Assembly: GCF_900115735.1 (NCBI RefSeq)
Contig: NZ_FOXO01000004.1
Span: forward strand, 1 to 64,000
Length of the DNA stretch: 64,000 nt
From: Butyrivibrio proteoclasticus
GTDB taxonomy: Bacteria; Bacillota; Clostridia; Lachnospirales; Lachnospiraceae
Direction of reading: 5' to 3'
Shown: positions 42,267 to 50,196 of the stretch, piece by piece
Numbering within the stretch: position 1 is the first letter of the stretch
Layout: every line of letters begins with the position of its first letter
Translations under genes and position numbers: made by a program
The notes under the pieces: generated by a model
Databases searched by the model: none
What the model was told of the DNA's origin: nothing
Seen by the model: the letters and a program-made list of their open reading frames with translations, nothing else

Positions 42267-42941
42267 TTATTTGCGAACTCCGTAATTTCCAAGTCTTCTC
42301 TCACCTTTTTTCTGAACAAAGGTAAGAACTGTACAAAAGAGCAGATATATAGCTGCAACTTCTATGTACAAAGGAAAATAATTGTAGGACTGTCCTGCAA
42401 TCTGCTTGGTCCTTGTAAACATCTCGACCACAGTTATGCTTGATGCCAGTGATGTATCTTTTACCATGCTGATAAGCGCATTGAAAAGAGATGGAAAAGC
42501 TGTTCTGAAGGCCTGCGGCAATATGATGTGCCACATGATCTGCATATAGCTCATTCCAACGCAGTAACCTGCCTCAAGCTGTCCGGCGGGAACTGCCTCC
42601 ATGGCTGCTCTCATAGTCTCAGCACTGTAAGCACCTTCACATATCGAAAAAACAATGACCGCTACCAAAAAAGGATTGGCATTTATACCAAATAGTGGAA
42701 GTCCGTAAAATGCCACCATAAGCTGTACCAAAAGCGGTGTTCCTCTGATGATCCAGATATAAAATCTGCAGATCTGTCTCACTACCGGAACCCCTGCATA
42801 TTGAACCATTGCCACAAATACAGCAATGACAGTTGAAAGCACGAAAGCTATTAGTGCAAGAGGTACCGAAACCTTAAGTCCATATACTAATATCTTGGGA
42901 AAAGAGCTGATCAAAAGCTCCAATGTCTGCGCATTAAACAT
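42267..42941 (-). CDS. Polar amino-acid ABC transporter permease
   Basis: A 224-aa HisM/GlnP-type permease with five membrane helices. The [20 protein letters not shown] block and the coupling loop [20 protein letters not shown] are typical. It begins 6 bp after def and is followed after 2 bp by the ATPase gene, so def and the importer are one transcript. Confidence 0.96.
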   Translation of the reverse strand: MFNAQTLELLISSFPKILVYGLKVSVPLALIAFVLSTVIAVFVAMVQYAGVPVVRQICRFYIWIIRGTPLLVQLMVAFYGLPLFGINANPFLVAVIVFSICEGAYSAETMRAAMEAVPAGQLEAGYCVGMSYMQIMWHIILPQAFRTAFPSLFNALISMVKDTSLASSITVVEMFTRTKQIAGQSYNYFPLYIEVAAIYLLFCTVLTFVQKKGERRLGNYGVRK

Positions 42942-42947
42942 GTATTA

Positions 42948-43451
42948 TTATTCTTCGTCCTCTGACTCCTGCTCCTGCATGAGTTCCTCGTTGTCTACAA
43001 GTTCACCCTCAACCTTCTCCACATACATGTGTCCGTCAAGGTGATCGAGCTCATGGCAGATAGCTCTTGCAAGGAGTTCCTCTCCTTCAATAACAAATTC
43101 TTTCATATCAAGGTCAAATGCTTTTGCCTTAACATAGTTAGGTCTTGTAACAACGCCGGACTTACCAGGAATAGAAAGACATCCTTCATATCCTGTCTGT
43201 TCGCCTGAAGTCTCAAGGATCTCGGGATTAATCATAACTATAGGATCATCAGCTTCAGGTGAAACATCAATAACTACTATTCTCTTTAAAATTCCAACCT
43301 GAGGTGCTGCAAGGCCAACTCCGTTTGCATCATACATAGTCTCAAGCATATCCTCTACAAGCTCTCTGATCCTTGGTGTTACTTCCTTAACTTCTTTGCA
43401 GCGACGCTCAAGTACTTCATCGCCATATTCTCTAATAGTTCTAAGTGCCAT
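42948..43451 (-). CDS. def: Peptide deformylase
   Basis: A 167-aa iron/zinc peptidase that removes the formyl group from nascent chains. All three motifs are intact: GVGLAAPQVG, EGCLSIPG with the metal Cys, and ICHELDHLDG with the two His and the catalytic Glu. The C-terminus is a short acidic tail. It has its own promoter downstream of priA and is followed by the ABC permease gene after 6 bp instead of fmt. Confidence 0.98.
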   Translation of the reverse strand: MALRTIREYGDEVLERRCKEVKEVTPRIRELVEDMLETMYDANGVGLAAPQVGILKRIVVIDVSPEADDPIVMINPEILETSGEQTGYEGCLSIPGKSGVVTRPNYVKAKAFDLDMKEFVIEGEELLARAICHELDHLDGHMYVEKVEGELVDNEELMQEQESEDEE

Positions 43452-43487
43452 TTTGGCCTCCTTTATTTATTGTTCAAAAAACATTAG

Positions 43488-43516
43488 ATTTTATACAATT
43501 CATTATATGATATCAA
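43488..43516 (-). promoter_or_regulatory. Promoter of def and the importer genes
   Basis: A -35 TTGATA (43511-43516), exactly 17 bp, and a -10 TAAAAT (43488-43493) lie in the priA-def gap on the minus strand. AAAGGAGG precedes the def ATG. Confidence 0.75.
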
Positions 43517-43541
43517 TTTAAGCAGAAATGTCAATATCTCA

Positions 43542-45788
43542 TCAGAATCCATTGACAGGATCAAAATCAAACTGGGTAGTGATATTCTTTAGATATCCCC
43601 TGTCTTCAAGCATTCTTATATATTTTTCGACCATATCTTTTAATTTCACAAGTATGTCCATATCATCTGCCTTAACATATATTGCCATTCGATATATGTC
43701 GTTTATCTTTCCTATGGCTGCTGAAGCAGGGCCTATATAGACAACATTCGGGATCTTTTTTTGTTCCATTACTGCCCTCAGCTTCGTGGCAAAGGCAATC
43801 CCTTCTGCCTCATTTTTACACTGGATCTGAACAGACATCATATGTGAAACCGGCGGGTACCTTAGAAGATCTCTATAAGCAATTTCTTCCTCGTAAAAGC
43901 CCTTGTAATCCTGATCTGCTGCCGCAAGAATGCTGTAGTGATCAGGCTGATAGCTCTGGATCACCACGTTTCCTCTTTTCTCTCCTCTTCCGGCTCTTCC
44001 CGCAGCCTGGGTAAGCAACTGGAAGGTTCTCTCACTTGCCCTGTAGTCGCTGGCATAAAGTGACATATCCGCCGCAAGGATTCCCACCAGGGTAACGTCA
44101 GGGAAATCATGGCCCTTTACTATCATCTGAGTTCCTACAAGTACATTGGCTTCCTTGTTGGCAAAAGCTCCAAGTATCTTTTCATAGCTTCCCTTTGTCC
44201 TCGTGGTATCAGCATCCATCCTAAGGACCTTAACATCCGGAAAATATTTTTTTACCTCATCTTCAATCTGCTGCGTTCCTGCTCTGAAAGACGAGACGTA
44301 TTTTGAGCCGCATTCAGGGCATATCTTGGGTCGTGCCTTCTCATATCCGCAGTAGTGGCATACAAGTCTTCCACCCCGATGCTCCGACAAAGAAACATCG
44401 CAGTGCGGGCATTTAAATACATGGCCGCAGCCCCTGCAGGAGATAAAGCCTGCAAGTCCCCTTCTGTTGATAAAGAGCATTACCTGCTCATCTTTCTGGA
44501 ATCTGTCCTCCATAAGTTCAAAGAGCCTTCTGGAAAAAATGGACCGATTTCCGGCCCGAAGCTCTTCCCTTAAATCCGCGATTTCAACAGTGGGAAGTGT
44601 TCCACCTGTAAGTCTCTTATTAAGCTCAAAGAGCTTTATCTGCCCGGTCTTTGCCTTGTAATAGGCCTCAAGTGAAGGCGTAGCTGAGCCAAGCACAACT
44701 GCCGCCCCGTCAGGAAGAAGGTGTGACAGTTCTATTGCCACTTCCCTTGCGTGGTATTTAGGCATAGTCTCGCTCTTATAGGTGGCTTCATGCTCCTCAT
44801 CAATTATAATAATCCCGGTGTTTGGAAATGGTGTGAAAAGAGCTGACCTCGGGCCGATAATAATATCAATATCCCCATTCCTGGCTCTCTCCATCTGATC
44901 AAACTTCTCTCCGGGAGAAAGAGTCGAATTCATTACTGATACTCTGTCACCAAAATGCCTGTAAAAACGCATCAGAGTCTGATAAGTAAGGGCAATTTCA
45001 GGAATCAGAACAATCGCCTGCTTTCCTCTTTTTATCACATCATCAATAAGAGCAATGTACACCTCTGTCTTACCACTTCCTGTTATTCCGTGGATAAGAT
45101 AAGTATCTCTTTTGCCCTCGTCATAATCTTTTTTGACAGTATCTACGATATGCTGCTGTTCATCACTTAAAGTCTTTTTGCCATATCTTGCGCCATCGGC
45201 AGCTATGGGCTTTCTGTAATATTCTTCACTTTCTATGGCAATGATTCCTTTGTCACTAAGGGCCTTTATGGCCTGTGAAGACACGTTTAGCTTACCTGTG
45301 ATAAATTCATAGGGAATCCTGTCATCGGGATTATCTATAAGTTCCTTTAAAAGACGCTCTCTTGCCTTTTGCTTTTTCCTTACGCACTCATAGTAAAGGT
45401 CTCTTGCCTCCCTCTCCGGAAGTCTTAAAGAAATAAATTTGTGTATCTGCCTTGCCTGCTTTTTAGAAGCAGGAAGCACGGTCTTAAGTGCAGCTATCAT
45501 GGTAGAGCCGTACTGTCTTTTCATCCAGGCTGCAAGCCTTATTGAAATATCCTCTGCGGAAATAAGACCTTTTTCCACATCGATTATCTCTTTTATCTTA
45601 TCAGGGTCCCAATTAGGTTCCTCTGTAAGTTCAACAATGTACCCGGTTCGTACATTATCTCCCCTTCCAAAGGGTACCTTTACAGGCATGCCAATATCGC
45701 ATACCTCAATGAGTCTGTCCGGAATTCGATACTGAAACGTCCTGTCTACTTTTTCATGTGAAATATCTATAATAATGTTAGCGTACAT
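43542..45788 (-). CDS. priA: Primosomal replication protein N' (PriA helicase)
   Basis: A 748-aa 3'-5' DNA helicase that restarts stalled replication forks. The N-terminal 3'BD is seen in ANIIIDISHEKVDRTFQYRIP and PVKVPFGRGDNVRTGYIVE. The helicase core has Walker A HGITGSGKTEVY, box II IIDEEHEATYKSE, and the GSATPSLEAYY motif. Eight zinc-binding cysteines lie in pairs between about 460 and 510 (CRGCG, CPHC, CHYCG, CPECG). The late TQAAGRAGRG is motif VI. The ATG at 45788 gives the standard N-terminus; a longer reading is rejected. Confidence 0.97.
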   Translation of the reverse strand: MYANIIIDISHEKVDRTFQYRIPDRLIEVCDIGMPVKVPFGRGDNVRTGYIVELTEEPNWDPDKIKEIIDVEKGLISAEDISIRLAAWMKRQYGSTMIAALKTVLPASKKQARQIHKFISLRLPEREARDLYYECVRKKQKARERLLKELIDNPDDRIPYEFITGKLNVSSQAIKALSDKGIIAIESEEYYRKPIAADGARYGKKTLSDEQQHIVDTVKKDYDEGKRDTYLIHGITGSGKTEVYIALIDDVIKRGKQAIVLIPEIALTYQTLMRFYRHFGDRVSVMNSTLSPGEKFDQMERARNGDIDIIIGPRSALFTPFPNTGIIIIDEEHEATYKSETMPKYHAREVAIELSHLLPDGAAVVLGSATPSLEAYYKAKTGQIKLFELNKRLTGGTLPTVEIADLREELRAGNRSIFSRRLFELMEDRFQKDEQVMLFINRRGLAGFISCRGCGHVFKCPHCDVSLSEHRGGRLVCHYCGYEKARPKICPECGSKYVSSFRAGTQQIEDEVKKYFPDVKVLRMDADTTRTKGSYEKILGAFANKEANVLVGTQMIVKGHDFPDVTLVGILAADMSLYASDYRASERTFQLLTQAAGRAGRGEKRGNVVIQSYQPDHYSILAAADQDYKGFYEEEIAYRDLLRYPPVSHMMSVQIQCKNEAEGIAFATKLRAVMEQKKIPNVVYIGPASAAIGKINDIYRMAIYVKADDMDILVKLKDMVEKYIRMLEDRGYLKNITTQFDFDPVNGF

Positions 45789-45872
45789 AAATCTAACCTT
45801 TATTTCTCCTCTAATCCAACTTACAAATAATATTTTATCATAAGGTAAAAGCACACATGACAATCATTAATT

Positions 45873-45917
45873 AAAAAATGTGCATCCGCCTTTGCTAAAA
45901 CCAGATACACATTTTTA
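45873..45917 (-). terminator. Probable terminator after murE
   Basis: On the minus strand AAAAATGTG and CACATTTTT form a stem with imperfect internal pairing, and the T run of the second arm is followed by AATTAA. It lies 22 bp past the murE stop. Confidence 0.65.
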
Positions 45918-45938
45918 AGCTATTTTATAAGCTTCTCA

Positions 45939-47426
45939 TTACTTACGCTCTTCGAGGATTTCCTGAATAAGTTCACGTTCATCCATGTGGTATTTCACAC
46001 CTTTAATCTCCTGATAGTCCTCATGTCCCTTACCTGCAAGAACTATGATATCGCCCTGCTCGCCGTGATCAATGGCATAAGCAATAGCCTCTTTTCTATC
46101 AGTAATCTTGATGTATTTACCATCTGTCTTTTTCATACCTGTCTCAATATCATTCATGATATCTTCAGGCTCTTCAAATCTTGGGTTATCTGATGTAATG
46201 ATGGTGAAGTCTGCATATTTGCCGCTAACTTCGCCCATCTCAAATCTGCGAAGCTTACTTCTGTTTCCACCGCATCCAAAGAGGCAGATAAGTCTGTTTG
46301 GATGATAATCTCTGAGTGTAGTAAGAAGACTCTTAAGCGCCATAGCATTGTGGGCATAGTCGATCATAAGTGTAAAGTCATCTGAAACCTTTACCATCTC
46401 GATTCTTCCCTTTACCTTGGCTCCCTTAAGGGCTGGAGCAATCTCAGCTTCACTGCATCCAAAGTGTCTCGCAACTGCAATAGCACAAAGAGCATTTAAA
46501 ACGCTGAACTTGCCTGGAGTCTCAACTTCAGCATGAACTTTTATAAGTCCGTCTGTATCAAAGAACACACCGAGCTGACCTGGTTTATGGATGTAAGCAA
46601 GATTTATAGCTCTTATATCATTACCCTCACCAAATCCGTAGGTTTCAACTTCACAGGTGTGGCCTTCTAAGATGTCGTCTGTGTGAATATCATCACCATT
46701 GCATATACCAACCTTGCACTGTTTAAACAAAAGACCTTTGCAGTGCATATAATCGTCAAAATCCTTGTGCTCATTAGGTCCGATGTGATCCGGCTCAATG
46801 TTTGTAAAGATGCCGATATCAAATGTGAAGCCCTGAGTTCTGTGAAGCATAAGTCCCTGTGAAGATACCTCCATAACTACGCTGTCACAGCCTGCTTCTA
46901 CCATTCTATGCATATACTCCTGAAGATTGTAGGACTCAGGTGTTGTATTCTCTGCATGAATATGCTCATCACCGATGATAACCTCAATTGTTCCAATAAG
47001 ACCAACCTTGTGTCCGGCATTCTCAAGCATGTTTCTGATAAGATATGTGGTTGTAGTCTTACCCTTTGTTCCTGTGATGCCGATTGTCTTAAGTTTTCTT
47101 GCAGGATGGTCAAAATATGCAGCTGAAATAAATGCCATTGCATATCTTGTGTCCTCAACTCTGACAACTGCTATTTCTGAATTTTCAGGAAGTCCAACAT
47201 CCTGACTTACAACGATAGCTGCTGCCCTTTTTTCTGCTGCTTCTTTTGCACAGGAATGTCCGTCAAAATTTGCTCCCTTGATGCAGATGAAAAGAGATCC
47301 TTCTGAAATTTTACGGTTATCGTTTACAACATCCCTTATCTCTATTGAATCAGCACTGATTTCTTCAAAAGAGTTTCCTTTTGTGATTTTGTATTCGAGA
47401 TTTTCCAGTAATTTACTAAGCTTCAT
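45939..47426 (-). CDS. murE: UDP-N-acetylmuramyl-tripeptide synthetase
   Basis: A 495-aa Mur ligase that adds the third residue to UDP-MurNAc-dipeptide. The ATP-binding P-loop is TIGITGTKGKTTTTY, followed by AENTTPESYNLQEYMHRM, VMEVSSQGLMLHR, and the C-terminal YAHNAMALKSLL and CLFGCGGNRSKLRR. The motif TSDNPRFEEPEDIMNDI matches the DNPR box of ligases specific for meso-diaminopimelate, so the organism likely has DAP-type peptidoglycan. It stands apart from other mur genes. The first 90 residues form the usual UDP-binding domain. Confidence 0.95.
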   Translation of the reverse strand: MKLSKLLENLEYKITKGNSFEEISADSIEIRDVVNDNRKISEGSLFICIKGANFDGHSCAKEAAEKRAAAIVVSQDVGLPENSEIAVVRVEDTRYAMAFISAAYFDHPARKLKTIGITGTKGKTTTTYLIRNMLENAGHKVGLIGTIEVIIGDEHIHAENTTPESYNLQEYMHRMVEAGCDSVVMEVSSQGLMLHRTQGFTFDIGIFTNIEPDHIGPNEHKDFDDYMHCKGLLFKQCKVGICNGDDIHTDDILEGHTCEVETYGFGEGNDIRAINLAYIHKPGQLGVFFDTDGLIKVHAEVETPGKFSVLNALCAIAVARHFGCSEAEIAPALKGAKVKGRIEMVKVSDDFTLMIDYAHNAMALKSLLTTLRDYHPNRLICLFGCGGNRSKLRRFEMGEVSGKYADFTIITSDNPRFEEPEDIMNDIETGMKKTDGKYIKITDRKEAIAYAIDHGEQGDIIVLAGKGHEDYQEIKGVKYHMDERELIQEILEERK

Positions 47427-47518
47427 GTAAGCCCTCCCATTTTTTATTTTTTCGTCACATTTTATTCACAATTCAGGAGTAATATATATTTAAAGATATG
47501 AGCTAAGGCTCACTATCT

Positions 47519-47584
47519 CCCCCTCATAAGAAACCGCAGACACACGCTTCGCGTGTGTTTTTGTGGTTAATGGGGGATTTTTTT
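47519..47584 (+). terminator. Intrinsic-terminator-like hairpin pointing to the plus strand
   Basis: On the plus strand a long nested stem (CCCCC/GGGGG, AACCGCA/TGTGGTT with one G-U, ACACACGC/GCGTGTGT) is followed by seven T. On the minus strand the G-U becomes an A-C mismatch and no T run follows, although both flanking genes lie on the minus strand. It could end a plus-strand small RNA antisense to the murE leader, or be a recJ 3' structure. Confidence 0.6.
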
Positions 47585-47587
47585 GTA

Positions 47588-49453
47588 TCATGTGAAATCG
47601 CTCATAACTATCTGAACTGATTCTCTCCCCTGATAGCTGTTAATATCCGGATAATATGCAATACTCACCTTCATGTTGTAAGCTCTTCCATCATAAAGAT
47701 CATCTACAGCACTCTGTCCGTATCTGTCCCTTAGGAATTCATGCCACTTATCCATATCACCAAAATACATCATATCAAAATAATTATTAGAATCATCAGA
47801 TACTCTGTATTTTCCACAATTCTTGTTTTTACCAAGGATTCTTCCTGATAAAAGCTTTACATCCTTTTGTGCGAACATCGGCTTAATATTGCCTGCTCCA
47901 AAAGGTTCCAACTTATTAAATTCCTTTACAAGACTCATGCTCGCATATTTTAGAGGCATTACCATATCAAGATGGACTATTCTCTCATAATCGTTGTCTG
48001 TAAGCTCACACTCATTATTGAGTCTTGAGCGAAGAGCCTCGATATTCTCTTCAGGAAGTGAAAGTCCTGCAGCCATCTTATGTCCGCCAAACTTCGTAAA
48101 CAGCTCTTTACATGCTGAAAGATGCTGGAACATATCATAGCTCTCAATAGACCTTCCGGAACCCTTAGCGCCTCCGTCAGCTGCCTTTGTAAGAACGATT
48201 GTAGGCCTGTAATATTTTTCTTTTATCTTTCCTGCTATTATACCGGCGATAGATTCATGAACATATGGAAGGTACAACACAATGACCTTAGGAAGTTCAC
48301 CTGTTTTAGCCTCTTTATCCACAATTTCTATAGCTGCATCCACGCCCTCTTTGGTCATATCTTTCCTGCTGTCATTAAGACTCTTTAAATCTCCGGCGAT
48401 TGTAGCAGCCTCAGCTTCATCTTCAGCAAAAAACAGTGATAGTGCTCTTGTGGCAAGGTCAAGCCTTCCGGTGGCATTAAGACAGGGACCTATAATGAAA
48501 CCATAATGATATCCTGTCATAGCACTGGCGTCGATGCTATTTACATCAATAAGAGCTTTAAGTCCCTTATTTTCAGTAAATCTGATGCGTTTTAAAGACT
48601 CTTTTACGATTATCCTGTTCTCATCCTTAAGTTCCATGACATCGCACACCGTTGCGATACCTGCAAAGATGATCTTTTCAGTAAAAAACCTTCCAATCAG
48701 TTCATTAAACTCTGCGTCTTCTGTCTCTGAAGCCTTGATCTGCGCCATAACCTGCAGGAACTTATAAGCAACAACTGCTCCGCAGATTTCTTTAAAAGTA
48801 TACTCGCCCTCAGCTCTCTTTGGATCAATAACAGCATCGGCAGGCGGTAATATTTCTTTTTTCTCAGAAGTCTCTATGTCAGAAGAATCCGCACAGGCTT
48901 CATCACCCTTAGCCACTTCAAAGGGAACTTCGTGGTGATCTGTAACAACTACAGTCATGCCCTTTTCTTTTGCATGCTTTATCTGCTCAAAAGCTGCAAT
49001 TCCATTGTCACAGGTAATGATAGTATCAATTCCGTCTTCAATAGCAGCATCAACAAGTTTGATGCTAAGACCATAACCATCCTTGATCCTGTCAGGAAGA
49101 ACACAGTCCACATCTCCTCCAAAGAGCCTTAGTCCATCCACAAGTATGTATGAAGAACATATACCATCTACGTCATAGTCACCTATAACACGGATTTTTA
49201 CTCCATCAGCTATTTTGGAGAGCATCACCCTGGCGCCTTTCTCCATGTCTGCCATTTTAAAGGGATCATGAAGCATTGAAACGCTACCGTTTAAATACTC
49301 ATCAACCTTTTCCAAAGTACAATCTTCTTTTTCCGTCTCTCTGGAATTTATAAGTCTATTAGCAATAAGCCTTGCAGTAATATTAGAAATGCCATACTTA
49401 GCAGCAATTCCATCAAAATCCGCCTTCTTATTTGCTATCATCCATTTTGCCAT
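47588..49453 (-). CDS. recJ: Single-stranded-DNA-specific exonuclease RecJ
   Basis: A 621-aa DHH-family 5'-3' ssDNA exonuclease for recombination and mismatch repair. The catalytic metal motifs are VIGDYDVDGICSS, TCDNGIAAFEQ and VVTDHHEVPF (the DHH box). The DHHA1 region follows with HESIAGIIAGKIKEKY, and the GGHKMAAGLS motif, then a C-terminal OB domain. The insert between DHH and the next motif is longer and acidic compared with the E. coli protein. The ATG at 49453 follows GAGG, 6 nt upstream; a longer in-frame reading has no ribosome-binding site. It lies after msrA. Confidence 0.95.
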   Translation of the reverse strand: MAKWMIANKKADFDGIAAKYGISNITARLIANRLINSRETEKEDCTLEKVDEYLNGSVSMLHDPFKMADMEKGARVMLSKIADGVKIRVIGDYDVDGICSSYILVDGLRLFGGDVDCVLPDRIKDGYGLSIKLVDAAIEDGIDTIITCDNGIAAFEQIKHAKEKGMTVVVTDHHEVPFEVAKGDEACADSSDIETSEKKEILPPADAVIDPKRAEGEYTFKEICGAVVAYKFLQVMAQIKASETEDAEFNELIGRFFTEKIIFAGIATVCDVMELKDENRIIVKESLKRIRFTENKGLKALIDVNSIDASAMTGYHYGFIIGPCLNATGRLDLATRALSLFFAEDEAEAATIAGDLKSLNDSRKDMTKEGVDAAIEIVDKEAKTGELPKVIVLYLPYVHESIAGIIAGKIKEKYYRPTIVLTKAADGGAKGSGRSIESYDMFQHLSACKELFTKFGGHKMAAGLSLPEENIEALRSRLNNECELTDNDYERIVHLDMVMPLKYASMSLVKEFNKLEPFGAGNIKPMFAQKDVKLLSGRILGKNKNCGKYRVSDDSNNYFDMMYFGDMDKWHEFLRDRYGQSAVDDLYDGRAYNMKVSIAYYPDINSYQGRESVQIVMSDFT

Positions 49454-49562
49454 ATCTATCCTCTTTGTTACATAATAATAAATGCGCACCACCTTGTATT
49501 TTATGCGGCGCGCTTTGTATATCTTACCATATTTTAAAAAGAGAAGTGTTTTTTTACCATAT

Positions 49563-50051
49563 TCAAACCTTTTTTCTTCCGGATTCGATGAGTTCCTTTT
49601 CAAAGGCCTCAGGATTTTTCAGATAGTAATCCTGGTGATACTCTTCTGCTTCATAGAAGTTTTTATAAGGCAACAGTTCAACAAATGTTTCCTTGCCTGA
49701 ATCTGCTGCTATTTTATCAAGTTTAGATTGGGCAAGAGCCTTTTCCTCTTCATCGCCATAGAAGATTGCCAGAGTATAAGAAAATCCCTTGTCGATAAAC
49801 TGTCCCTCAGCATCAAATGGATCTACATTTGCAAAATAAATATCCAGTAACTTATCATATGATACCTTCTCAGGATCATATACAAGCTTTATGGTCTCAC
49901 GATGGCCAGTTTCCTGATGTTTAACCTGTTCGTAGGTTGGATTCTCCTCATCTCCGCCTGCGTAACCGCAAATAACCTTATCAACGCCGTACATCTTATA
50001 AATAGGTGTCACACACCAAAAACATCCCCCTGCAAAATATGCCTCTTTCAT
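49563..50051 (-). CDS. msrA: Peptide-methionine (S)-S-oxide reductase
   Basis: A 162-aa MsrA that repairs oxidised methionine. The catalytic GGCFWC is at the N-terminus (YFAGGCFWCVTPIY), followed by CGYAGGDEENPTYEQV, HRETIKLVYDPE and the EYHQDYYLKNP block. No MsrB domain is fused and no resolving CxxC tail is present. The first ATG is supported by AAAGGA upstream. Two GC-rich hairpins lie in its probable 5' leader. Confidence 0.97.
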   Translation of the reverse strand: MKEAYFAGGCFWCVTPIYKMYGVDKVICGYAGGDEENPTYEQVKHQETGHRETIKLVYDPEKVSYDKLLDIYFANVDPFDAEGQFIDKGFSYTLAIFYGDEEEKALAQSKLDKIAADSGKETFVELLPYKNFYEAEEYHQDYYLKNPEAFEKELIESGRKKV

Positions 50052-50081
50052 AATCTGAAATCCTTTCTAGCTCAATTAGAA

Positions 50082-50113
50082 TGTCGCTTGCGACACTCTC
50101 GCGCCAAGCGCGA
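50082..50113. repeat. Tandem GC-rich hairpins upstream of msrA
   Basis: Two perfect short inverted repeats lie three bases apart: TGTCGC/GCGACA (50082-50095) and TCGCGC/GCGCGA (50099-50113). They are strikingly GC-rich in an AT-rich gap and would fold in the msrA 5' leader. They look like members of an intergenic repeat family or a small regulatory structure. Confidence 0.6.
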
Positions 50114-50141
50114 ATATTTTAGCATTCATTTTCCTATTACA

Positions 50142-50176
50142 TAAAAAAATCGGAGATATGGATAAACCATATCTCC
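50142..50176 (-). terminator. Intrinsic terminator of the SCIFF-secDF operon
   Basis: GGAGATATGG/CCATATCTCC form a 10-bp perfect stem with a 5-nt loop, followed on the minus strand by GATTTTTTT. It lies 20 bp past the secDF stop. Confidence 0.95.
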
Positions 50177-50196
50177 AACATCTTATACTATGAAAA

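Noticed and set aside
49500..49565. Direct repeat AATATGGTAA and a partial GCGC inverted repeat between msrA and recJ.
   Set aside because: Both are short and imperfect, and I could not link them to a promoter, terminator or repeat family.
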